This document shows positions 44,456 to 55,400 of a stretch of DNA of 64,000 nucleotides, in pieces. Below the pieces are notes generated by a model. It made no database searches. It saw only the letters and a list, made by a program, of their open reading frames with translations, and was not told the DNA's origin. The position numbers and the translations under genes are program-made. This DNA comes from Bedellia somnulentella (Eukaryota; Arthropoda; Insecta; Lepidoptera; Bedelliidae), in assembly GCA_963576735.1 (NCBI GenBank), contig OY755187.1, positions 7,874,001 through 7,938,000 on the forward strand, read 5' to 3'. Within the stretch, counting starts at the first letter, position 1. Every line of letters begins with the position of its first letter.

Positions 44456-44527
44456 GACTCCGTGGCGCAACGGTAGCGCGTCTGACTCCAGATCAGAAGG
44501 TTGCGTGTTCAAATCACGTCGGGGTCA
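44456..44527 (+). tRNA. trnW-CCA: tRNA-Trp (anticodon CCA)
   Basis: Complete cloverleaf without an intron. Acceptor GACTCCG pairs with CGGGGTC (one T-G wobble). D stem GCGC/GCGC; anticodon arm TCTGA-CTCCAGA-TCAGA with CCA at 44488-44490; T arm GCGTG-TTCAAAT-CACGT; discriminator A. A T6 run for Pol III termination follows at 44532-44537. Unlike the SINE heads here, all stems pair and there is no SINE body. Confidence 0.95.
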
Positions 44528-44531
44528 AAAT

Positions 44532-44537
44532 CTCTTT
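44532..44537 (+). terminator. Pol III T-run of tRNA-Trp
   Basis: CTCTTTTTTAC starts five bases after the tRNA. Confidence 0.75.
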
Positions 44538-44683
44538 TTTACACTTTTTTAACTTGCCTACACCAACAAGATGCAACGTGCTTATTTCCTTAAAAAAATA
44601 ACGTTTATTTGACTCAAAACTATGTAAGAATTTTTTTTGATCAACCCCTAAAATAATAAAAACACGTATATTTATACTTACAT

Positions 44684-44730
44684 AAACTCACGGCTATAAA
44701 TCCCAGAAAAGGGTAGCCAGAGCATGACAT
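44684..44730 (-). mobile_element. SINE-A 3' scrap
   Basis: AAACTCACGGCTATAAATCC and GGGTAGCCAGAGC. Confidence 0.55.
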
Positions 44731-46788
44731 TTACTCTTAAGACGTACAAAATATCACTGGAAGAAGTTCTGAGATAATATACAAAACGACCAACACAGAG
44801 ATGGGTTGTACTGAATATTTATGCTTACAAAAAGGAAAGATAACGGATAACTGTTATTTTTATCAATAAATGACATCCAAGACTGAGGTTCCCACTGTAT
44901 CTCGATAAGAAATGTTAAACTAAAGAGTTTTTTTATATGAGCATGACTCATAGAGAACTTAACTAAATGGAGAAGAAACGAAGAATGTTTATATCCGTCA
45001 GTGTTTTAGTGTGTTTCCACTGACTTAAGCGAAGCAAATGTATGGGCAACAAAAGTCATTACATTTAATGTAATGACAATTAGTTTTCAGCAGAATTTAT
45101 TCAGTAATTTTTGTACTAAACTACGTTTGGTTTCCACACTATTTAGTTACGTTCTTTATGGCAGGAGTACACCAATTTCTTAATTTCCCAAGCAGAAACC
45201 AAATTTCAGCAGTCAGGCACCCATTCTCTCGTCGGGTAGGCATTTTATGAGTGTCTGCACCTACATTTATAAGCAATGTAAGTAAATAAAACTTCACATT
45301 AATATATCGTTATTTTATTTCCTATCATTTTTGACATCGGCTCTGGTGCTAAAAAGCATAATTCCTATTTCTAACCAAAAATGTAATTAGCAGGTACAAA
45401 ATCAGTTTTCTATAAAACAATTATGACATAGGAACTGTTACTGTTTTATACTTTCAAACTTAAAAATTTACTGCATTTATATATTATTTTTACTTTTCAA
45501 AATTAATATTGCGAATATTGGACAAAATATATATGTTATTCTTGGAACACCTTAATAATTAAATATTCTGTTCGAAAACTTGTGATTATTATTTCTTTTT
45601 TATCTAAAATAAACAGAAACGATTCCTATGAACGAAAATTAAAAGTTTAAATCTAACAAAACAGGTTAATCTATAAATATATTGTAAGTGCATAGTAAAT
45701 ATAACTTATTATTTTAAACTATTAATATTTTTATCTAAACAGCGCTGGCAGATATTAGAATTTAAACTAAAACAAAAAAGAAACATACTTCGAAACGATA
45801 AACCACATTTTGTACTTCATTAAAAAGTTTATTTCACATATTAATAAAACTTTTATTTTAGCAGAATTAATCACTTTTATTTTCTTCAATGATTATTTAT
45901 ATATTTTGTATTTTAATAATGTTTTTTTGTATGTACAAAATGTGGTGTAATTTCAGTTCTATTTTTAAAACTAAGTTAATATCTAAAAGTATGTTTTATC
46001 ACAACAAAACAGTTTGAGATGATTTGTTAGTTGAAACACATTGCACAAAGTTGTCAATCGATATTCAATTTTATAAGCTTTTAGTCAGTTTTAGGGCTCT
46101 TTTTCTAACATCGTAGAAATTTGTAGTATAAAGTATAAATTAGGGGTAGAATGACATTTTGAATTTCATTTAGGGTCCAAATGTTACCTACACAGACTAT
46201 CTAGTTTATATAATTGCCAAGCTCTGGCTACCCCTTTTTGTGATGTATAGCTGTCAGTATAAGTAATTGATTAAGAAAATAAGGGGCCCAGTCATAGGAC
46301 AACTCAAGTCAAAAGGCATTCAAGATCAGGTTTTATCATTTCAAAGTGATGCTTTTATTAATAATGAGAACAAACTGACTAAACGCTTATTAAATAACTT
46401 TAGTCTGTCTATTTTCTTGCAACTCCATATATTGAGTTGCATATTTGACAGATTTAAGTAATTAATTATCAAACACATTATTTACATACGAGAAATACAT
46501 TTCATTTAAAAAGCACAGCCATTTCTCGCCTCAAGTGACACTAAACTGAATTATTTTCTAGCTCATACATCTTGTAAGCATTGGTGAATTGTATAATTAG
46601 AACTCCATAATATGCCTACATTACCTAAATTTTATTCCATATCAAAATCTTATTGTATGGGCAGTTTTAAGGAAACATTCAAACATGTTTTATATTGCTT
46701 TCTTTTGGATGAACGAATCAATTGTGTCTGGCCCAGCCAGTTAATAAATACATAGGTATTATACATACATATATATAATAGACTAATA
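44731..46788. other. AT-rich intergenic, no gene recognised
   Basis: Long AT-rich tract. A 15-bp inverted repeat (ACCACATTTTGTAC) spans about 45801-45945, and a SINE-A scrap (CTCTGGCTACCCC) lies at 46217-46266. No exon supported. Confidence 0.45.
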
Positions 46789-48835
46789 ACTGGCCAACAA
46801 AAAAAAACTTTTTTTTTGGTGCGGTAAAAATTTGTTTAGATATTGTTTTTGAACGTGTCTCTGATGACAAACCTACAACTGCCATTTTTGTATCAGCTCT
46901 AATTTCATAACTACCCTCAATTTTAAAATTTCGTCACTTTGACTTCAACAAAGTATCGCAATTCTTTTATTTTCATCAATTTCGTTGTTTTGGCATAATG
47001 GCAAGCTCATCAAGATGTTGTTTGACCAATCCTAATTCATTTTGTTATATTTGTGGTGAATATACGTTTGAGGAAAACAGAAAACCCATAACAGAGTTCG
47101 TGAAAAATGCATATTTCGCATACTTCAACCTATCTATTGAGCATCAAGATAAGCCTTGGGTGCCCCATTTTGTGTGTAAAACATGCAGAGAACATTTGAG
47201 ACAATGGACAAATTGCAAAAGAAGATGTATGAAATTTGGGATACCGATGATTTGGAGGGAACAACAAAATCACTTCAACGACTGTTATTTCTGTTTGGTT
47301 AAGATTGTCGGCATAAATCGAAAGAATAGAAGTAAATGGACATATCCTGATATACCATCAGCGAAAAGACCTGTACCTCATTCCGAAAGTGTCCCTGTGC
47401 CTACGTACCACTCGCTGCCAGATATCGAAGTGGAACAATATAACGAAATCCAAGCAAATCCCGAGATCGACAGTGATTATGGCGAGTTGAATCGAACCTC
47501 TCGTTTTTTTTCACAAGGTGAGCTTAATGATCTGATAAGGGATCTAGATCTTTCAAAGGAGCGTGCTGAATTGTTGGCTTCTAGATTAAAAGAGAAGAAT
47601 TTGCTTTCACCAAACACAAGAGTTACATTTTACCGTCAAAGAGAACGCGATTTGCTACCATATTTTTCTGAAGATAACAATCTTGTTTATTGCAATGATA
47701 TTGGTGGTTTATTAACAAGAATGGGTTTACAAAAGTACGACTCAACTGAGTGGCGTCTTTTTATAGACAGTTCCAAAAGAAGTCTCAAATGTGTATTGCT
47801 TCATAATGGTAATAAACACGCTTGTGTTCCAATTGCTCATTCTACCCGAATGAAAGAAGAGTATGAAGCAATTGCACTGCTTTTAGAAAAGATTAAATAT
47901 GATAACCACCAATGGTTTATATGCGTCGATCTCAAAATGGTTAATTTTCTGTTGGGACAGCAAGGTGGATATACAAAGTATCCATGTTTTATGTGTCTTT
48001 GGGATAGTAGAGATAAACCGAATCACTGGGTACGAAAAAATTGGCCGATCAGAGAAAGCCTAGCTGTTGGAAAGCAAAATGTTATAAATACACCTTTAGT
48101 CCCCCGAGAAATGATCATTTTACCTCCTCTACACATAAAACTTGGTCTCATGAAACAATTTGTAAAAGCATTAGACAAATCGGGCTCATGCTTTCAATAC
48201 ATTACGAGGGCATTTCCAGCTTTAAGCACAGAAAAACTCAAGGCTGGAATATTTGACGGTCCTCAGATAAGACAGTTAATTAAAGATGATAACTTCGCAA
48301 CATCTATGAATGAAACGGAACTTGCTGCGTGGAACTCATTTGTGCAAGTGATCAAAAATTTCCTTGGTAATCATAAGGCAGAAGATTATGAAAGTATTGT
48401 AAACCAAATGCTTTCTTGCTTTCAAAAGTTGGGATGTAATATGAGCATCAAGGTTCATTACCTACACAGCCATTTGGACTGCTTCCCGCATAACCTGGGT
48501 GACTTAAGTGAGGAACAAGGAGAGCGGTTTCATCAGGACATCAAAGTCATGGAGGATCGATACCAGGGTAGATGGGATACTCACATGATGGCTGATTACT
48601 GCTGGGCTCTTATGAGAGACAACCCAATGCATAAACATGAAAGAAAATCTATTAAGAGGAGTTTTTTGTACACTGACTAATAAAAAATGTGTTTTTTCGT
48701 TGAAAAATTTTTTTTTTAAATATTTTCAAAACTAGAGCTGATACAGAAAAACTGATTACATATTTGAAATCAGTGAAGAAATTACTTTCATAATCAGGTC
48801 TTAAAACAACGGCACCAAAAATAGTGTTGGCCAGT
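46789..48835 (+). mobile_element. TIR transposon of unassigned superfamily, 2.05 kb
   Basis: The ends ACTGGCCAACA (46789-46799) and TGTTGGCCAGT (48825-48835) are exact inverted repeats. Further in, TTTTTGGTGC and GTATCAGCTCTA (46890-46901, complement at 48733-48744) also match inverted at similar distances, giving imperfect TIRs of about 110 bp. One intact frame fills the middle. No unambiguous TSD: the flanks are AATA and GATAA. Confidence 0.8.
46998..48680 (+). CDS. 560-aa protein of the TIR element, putative transposase
   Basis: An N-terminal cysteine cluster (FCYICGEY, FVCKTCREHL, CYFC) looks like a zinc-binding, probably DNA-binding, domain (about residues 14-100). The core has FIDSSKRSLK (D about 256), WFICVDLKM (D about 310), YPCFMCLWDSR (CxxC about 331-334), LHSHLDCFPHN (about 487) and SEEQGERFHQD (acidic pair about 504-505). 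The order D, D, CxxC, H, E resembles an RNase H-fold DDE transposase with a zinc insert, but I cannot name the superfamily and the catalytic assignment is inference. The frame is intact with a clean stop, and AATAAA overlaps the stop (48679-48684). It lies inside the inverted repeats, which is why I call it transposon-encoded and not a host gene. Confidence 0.75.
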   Translation: MASSSRCCLTNPNSFCYICGEYTFEENRKPITEFVKNAYFAYFNLSIEHQDKPWVPHFVCKTCREHLRQWTNCKRRCMKFGIPMIWREQQNHFNDCYFCLVKIVGINRKNRSKWTYPDIPSAKRPVPHSESVPVPTYHSLPDIEVEQYNEIQANPEIDSDYGELNRTSRFFSQGELNDLIRDLDLSKERAELLASRLKEKNLLSPNTRVTFYRQRERDLLPYFSEDNNLVYCNDIGGLLTRMGLQKYDSTEWRLFIDSSKRSLKCVLLHNGNKHACVPIAHSTRMKEEYEAIALLLEKIKYDNHQWFICVDLKMVNFLLGQQGGYTKYPCFMCLWDSRDKPNHWVRKNWPIRESLAVGKQNVINTPLVPREMIILPPLHIKLGLMKQFVKALDKSGSCFQYITRAFPALSTEKLKAGIFDGPQIRQLIKDDNFATSMNETELAAWNSFVQVIKNFLGNHKAEDYESIVNQMLSCFQKLGCNMSIKVHYLHSHLDCFPHNLGDLSEEQGERFHQDIKVMEDRYQGRWDTHMMADYCWALMRDNPMHKHERKSIKRSFLYTD

Positions 48836-48990
48836 GATAATTACATGAACTTAGAACAGGTTGCCAAAACTTTCTATATTTTAAACCAACGCAAGAATTT
48901 GTACGAGAAAGTTGCAATTGGATAATCAATTGAGATACAAAATACAGCAATATTGTTTATAGCATGAACATTTATAAGGTTGAAAGCAGC

Positions 48991-48996
48991 TTTATT
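48991..48996 (-). promoter_or_regulatory. Possible poly(A) signal of the UBR gene
   Basis: AATAAA on the minus strand, 333 bases after the UBR stop codon and 155 bases before the TIR transposon. Position is the only support. Confidence 0.35.
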
Positions 48997-49328
48997 TCTA
49001 TATTATTTAACAGTTCTGTTAATCTTTTCTAAGTCCTAGTACTCATTTTAGATGCTATTAAGTTCTATTGAATCACTAAAGGTGCAAAGGCTTCACATAT
49101 AATTTATAATTCAACAACTCCCATGCCCTTTCAGTTTTTCTTTTAGAGACCCCTGTGGCGTCCTCAGTTCAATCAATCAGGATTTTGGTTACTAATTATG
49201 TATTTAGGTTACTAGTTTTAGTTACACTTCAGTCAATGTCACTTGCAAAACACACTTTAGAATTTCGAGTAGGACTATTAGAAGATTACAAGTAGTCTCT
49301 ATAATCGGTTGAGGTTCCCTCGCAACCC

Positions 49329-49475
49329 TCACATGGTCTGCCAGAGAGGGGTTACCACCATATTGGTATCAAGTACTCTGGCTATCCTCTCGTGGATGCC
49401 ATGGCTTAGCCAGAGCATGCGGAGAGTTTCGTACCTCTCCGGACAGAGGTGCAGAGGATTCCCGCGGCGAAGACC
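49329..49475 (-). CDS. Ubr1: UBR last exon with stop
   Basis: 48 codons from GLRRGNPLHLCPERYE to VTPLWQTM, then TGA at 49329-49331. The acceptor is TTTCAG, phase 0. It has no upstream methionine, so a start-to-stop scan misses it. The sequence matches the conserved UBR C-terminus. Confidence 0.92.
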   Translation of the reverse strand, partial: GLRRGNPLHLCPERYETLRMLWLSHGIHERIARVLDTNMVVTPLWQTM

Positions 49476-52400
49476 CTGAAATATATTGTTTGTTAAAGAA
49501 AAGTTCGTTTTTATTTTTATTTGTTATCGGTTAAGAAGTTCAGTTGCAGAAACTTGCAATTATAAACAATTGTTAATTTGATTGTGTTGTCGCTGATTTC
49601 TTTAAACATTTGATTGTCATCTTGAACATGGAGTACATATCATATACATACATACATACATATCGATCGCCACTTCGTACGATCCTGACAAACCTCTCTA
49701 GCTTCGTTTACATCAATCAATCTTTTCATGCATGGCCTTTTATTCATCATACTACGGACGCCAGCCTTTTTGAGCACACTCTCAATTTGGTCCAAGTGTG
49801 TTCTCCGTGGTTGTCCTCTACTAACATTACCATTCACACTAGCTCTATAGATCCCTTTTACCAATTTTCTATCATCCATCCTCTCTATGTGCCCAAACCA
49901 TCTCATCATTCCTTTTTGGATGGCGAAAAATCAATTAAACAGCCTCAACATCGTTAGATGCTTTTCATAACACCATCTGTAAGAAATAGGTTAGTGCTAG
50001 TCGCCTAGTGCACGCACACACACACACACGCACGCACCTGGTCGGTCTCCCCGTACGAGTCCAGGTAGGGCGCGGGCAGGGCGGCCCCCCGCGCCGGCGG
50101 TGCCAGCAGCAAGGTCTCGCAGTCGCGCACGCGCAGTAGCAGCCCGGCGCCGGCCCCGCAACACATGGCGTGGGCCGTGCCGGCGCCCACGTGCTCGGTG
50201 CCGCCTGAAGCACCGCTGGTGGTTGCCTGGATATGTTTAACAGATGTATTAGAAATACTAATATTAATAAATTTCTTCGCTTAATTCCGCTAAATACCTG
50301 CAGTCTTCTTGCAACATGCACTGTGCACCGCCCGCCCTCCCACTTACAAGAAATCGAAAAGCAGACAATGCACCACACACACACCCGCAAGTGAAAACCA
50401 CAGGCAACCACAAACATGCGACGCGTTTCGACTCAACACGAGTCATTGTCGAGCACAGACAGTCGAGCAGTAGATGTATTAGAGTTGGGTTGATAAAGAA
50501 CTTAATATGGAGAAGTTTTAGTATTATATGGACTGAACTCAAATATTAGGCGTTTGGATTGAGCTAATAACTGACCTGAACCTTGCTATTTTAGACCCTT
50601 GTATATCACATGTTATAAACAATTTATATTTCGACAATGTGAATGAATATGTGTAAGAATCAACTAAGTAAATTTGATTGGTCCTAAATTTGTACCCTGG
50701 GTAACGCTATATGTTTTTTGTTACTGGATTCTAATACATAAACATAACGATATAACTTTAGATGTGTTAAAAATAAAAATGATTGGCGTACGCAAAAAGC
50801 ACAATACATAGAAATTTAGTTTAAATATAATTATAACATGGTTAGCTGATGGTCAGCAGTGTCAAAAGCATTACTTTCATCATTTTAAACCACATTGTTA
50901 GAGATAGTTTTTTAGACAAATATTTAATGTTTCATCCAATTAAGTAAACTATTTGATAATTTTCATATGATTATATGAAGAAAGAGTAGTAGTAGTTATA
51001 TGAAGAAGTAGTAATAAGAACTAAATTGTGCTTAAAGGTATAAAGATTGTGGCATACTAGGACTCACCTTAGGTATCTCAATTTGGCAACAATAACTCTG
51101 CGAGCACAATATCTTTCCACAGATAAGACACATCGTTGGATACTTGCTATCTTCCCTCTCCGAATTTGGGCACGAAAACTCCGAAACCGTATTCATGAGC
51201 TCCGAAAAGTCATCAGGCAACGGAATCAACCTTGGAGGCTCTGCAGGCTCTCTCACTATATGTAATGGTACCTCTCCCGAACCCCATTGGTGGGGGAACG
51301 AAGCCCATTCTAAAACCTTTCCTCTGGCTAAAGGTGTATCGATCAATTCTCTAAATGTGCTAGGCATATCAAGATATCCGCACATATGCTCCCATGTATC
51401 GCCTCCTAATACAGTCAGTTCCGTTGGCGGCATTATATCACTTAAAAAGTAATAAAACAAACAACAACATCTCAAAAATCTGTGACATTCCTTCTTAACT
51501 TTCTCCCAAACCAGGTCTGGATTCAAATGTGTCGTATCTAAAGTTCCTCTTCGCAATTCGTTGATAAGACTTAAAAGATTATCTAAATCTGGCTTATATT
51601 TATCGTCGTCCATTTCGATTGAGCAATCGGTTAAATCACAAACTAGTAGAGCTCTTGTTATATTAGCTCTAAATATATGAAGAGTTATTTGTCTTGCTAA
51701 GTTTGTTGGTCGGGCAGGTCCTGAGTGTTTAGCGAAAAGTCCTGGTGCTGAAAAAACTAAAGGTACTAAGAGCCCGAAGGCTGTATAGTTTAATGGTGAA
51801 GTTTTTTCTAGAGTATTTAGAGCGCTTATAGCGTGATGAGCGATAATTTTAGGAGATTCCCAAGTGGAGGGTAGAATGGCTGTCATTCTGATGAGGGCGT
51901 GTAGTGCGTCTTTATGTCTGGCTGGTAGGTCTCCTAAGATTGGACGGTTTTCTGCTTGAAGAAGTGTTTCAGTGGAGATTATTGTGTATGAAGTGGCGCG
52001 GTACAGAGTGGCTACAGATGATGATTCCGGAGAAAGCCGTTGCATCATCTGTGGAAAAATAAAATAGAGATTGAACGAAATCATAACATAGTTTTTGATT
52101 TATAAAATTTTGTAACCATTTGAATCATTTAACATAAGGTCAGCAGCGATTACGTATTCGATTAAACTCGTATTATATCATATTTTTTAAATCTAGTATA
52201 TTTTATAATTCTTCATTGTTTTTACCTACCTTCTTTACTTAAAAATTCTTAATTTTTATGAAAATTATATTATACCCTTATCTTATATATAAACTCACCG
52301 AAGCAAACTCCACTACTAATGTTTTGATAGCGTCACTGTAAGGCGGCACCTCCGTATCGAAATGTACTAGAAACTCGGGAGGCAGCAGATCTGAGCAATG

Positions 52401-55400
52401 CGTCGATACGTATGACGTTGCTTCCTCTCCTAATTCGGTGTCTCCTATAGGTAAATTAAATATATTAAAAACAAAGACACTTTTGGTTGCTGAGGGAGAG
52501 AGGTTATAATGAGTCTTTGGGCCGACGTATCGCAGTAAATAGTGTAAAATTAAGCACTTGTACATTTAGCTACCAAACAGAAGTTCCTTAGCTTCTAGCT
52601 GCGCACAACAGGAAGAAATCCTTACTAATATAATAAATCGGAAAGTGAGTTTCTTTGTTCCGCTTTCGAACCGTAACTACAGTACTTGTTTTGAAATTTT
52701 GCAGACGTATAGTTAGAAGTCCGGATTAAATAATAGAGTAGAGTACTTTTTATCCCGGAAAAATGATATTCCCGAGGGATATCGTGGGAATGAGAAGTTT
52801 TCTTATAGTTGTGCTTTATACCGCAATATAACCGAATTCCACGCGGGCGAAGCCGTGGGACTTTTAACTATAAACTATACACATAGAGAGTTAAAATTGT
52901 TACATCAATAGCCTATTAAAACTATTGTATAAATGATATTACTAATAAATAAAGAATAAATAATGGAAAGAAAAATTTCGTTACAGGCGGGATTCGAACC
53001 CGCGACCTCGGGTATACGCCCCCGATATTACACTAGTTAATTAGTCAGTCACTGTCTCATTCATTAATATCTTAACATCGGCACAACTATAAGGTAATTC
53101 AAAACATACAACACTGACAAATAAAATACATTTAACATATAATATAACCGTGATAGCCCAGTGGGTAGAACACTCGGTTATCGTGCAAACGACTAGTGTT
53201 CAAATCCTGGGTCGGGCTTACACCAATTTGTCTTTCCTAAAGACATATGTGCGGTTAGTTTATCATGGTTGTTTACGGTGAGGGAAAACATCGTGAGCAA
53301 ACCCACATGGCTGAGTTGTACTTAGTCATGTGACAGTGTATTCGTACAAAACGGCGATAGGCCTGCCCCCTATCACGTGAGTACACTGTCCATGCAAAAC
53401 ATGGGTACTCTGAACACCAGGTGACAAAGTCACGTGATGTTCAGAAGTATTAGTACCTCTGAACGTTTATGTTTATGGTAAGTTATATTTAACATATATA
53501 CAGTTGACTTATAAATGTACTCACCACTTTCCATATCGGAGGAGGCAGCTTCCACACTCCTAGCTCGCGCGGTGCAATGCATCTCTTCACACGACTCCGT
53601 GCAATGGTGGACGGCTTCCGAACTCACCTGATGAAAATAAAAAAAAACTTCTTTTAACTTTAGCTATAAATTAGAGTTATATAAGTATGGTGCTATTTAT
53701 TTACATACCGCTTAATTTTAGACGGTGCGGTAGTCTTCAACAATCAAATAACAGTCGTTCGGTTATTATTTATAAATATCATTAAATCCAAACTACCCTC
53801 ACCTGATTCCTCAGCACGGTATCGACGGCGTCCCGGAAGGCGGGCGCGGGCAGGGCGGGCGGGGGGACGGCGGGCACGGGCGGCGCGCTCACTAGCGGCA
53901 GGGCGGCGTTGCACAGCCTCTCGCATAACGGACACAGGTACTCGCCGCGGGAGACTTCGAATACGGCGGGTTGGCGGATGCGGTATGGCCTGCGGGAGTG
54001 TTTAATGAAAATACTAGCTGACCCGACAGACTTCGTACTGTCAAATTTGCTTATGACAAAGATTAAGGTGTTTTTTCCGGTACTCTTAGTTCAATCAGGC
54101 GTGAATATTTTATTGTTTAAATTTTTCAGAGATTAAAAGTATCCTATATTATAATTTTGGTCATTATCTAGCATTCTGCCAAATATTATTCAAATACATT
54201 ATGTACTTGAGGAGCCTTTTTGCCTCAAACACACAAACATCCAAACATCTAAACTTTCACATTTATAATATTAGTAGGATCATCTTTTTGAACGTAATAA
54301 TTTAATACTATATTGTGGATTCACTCGCATATTAGCAGAATCTCATAATCCATCATCGCGGTATGAAAGAACTTCTCAAGATTAGTGTAAATACGAATTA
54401 CAAGTTTGTACACAGTGGAGTGCACTGTGGAGAAAGATCTCGACGACATTATTGTAGACCACTTCCTGACACACGAGGCGTGTATCCCGTGTCCACAAGA
54501 CGACACGTGCAAGGCAGCTCCCATTATCGCGGGAAGCCAGGAGTCCTTCCTTCACATACTTGCTTATACTCACACCCATTATTTCCATTGGAATAGACAG
54601 AGACTATAAATCGCCACTTTGCACGAACTTGAAAAATGTCTCTTGTTTTCCTTACGTTCAATATTCTTCTCAAACATGCTCTTTTATTCTTCTCACTTCG
54701 GATCCCCACCTTTATAAAACATTTTTTCATCTGGTCCCGAAACGTTTTACGTGTTTACGAATCACACTATTTCTCACTCTGCCACCACCTCTATATACCT
54801 ATAACTCTATATATCCTGTAACTATTAACCAACTCACCTCCTATTCTCCTTCTCGACGACATTGTTGTAGTACTTCTTGAAACACGAGGCGTGGATCTCG
54901 TGTCCACACGAGGACACATGTAGGGCAGCCCCCATTCCCGCGGGAAGCCAGCAATCCTTCCCGAGTGGGATGAGGCCATTTGCCCCTTCCCGGGCTCGAT
55001 TTAGTACTGTAGAGCGCTGGACGAATGATACTAGGACTAGTGGCTCGCCTTTTAGATCTACGCGACCCTGGGGTGAAAAGGTTTAGAATTTAGTGAAAAA
55101 CAAATTGATTATGAATTTGGGTTAGAATACTGACCAGTCTCATGAGGCGAATAAGAATAAGCAAGTCACGTGTTTTATGAACAACTATTAGATTTGTTTC
55201 ATAAATTGGGGTCTATATCACAAAAGGCGCGTCATACTCACTTTCGCACGCCTCATGTTACGGGGGCTTGTAAAATGTATAAAGGGGTATTTATGGGGCA
55301 AGAATCCACAGTGTAAAAATCAAGGCACAATTTTAAACAGTCATTTATATTCTAAAGGGTGTAGCTGGCTAAGCAAACCAGTCGGCCCTCTACAAGGGAG

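Larger units (their letters stand above)
52445..53524 (-). other. UBR intron with repeats
   Basis: Bases 52640-52870 hold an interspersed repeat ending CGCGGGCGAAGCCGTGGGA. SINE-C (52938-53027, minus) and SINE-B (53146-53475, plus) follow. Confidence 0.6.

Noticed and set aside
45801..45945. Inverted repeat ACCACATTTTGTAC as a MITE
   Set aside because: Arms of only about 15 bp in very AT-rich DNA, with no TSD; too weak to call.
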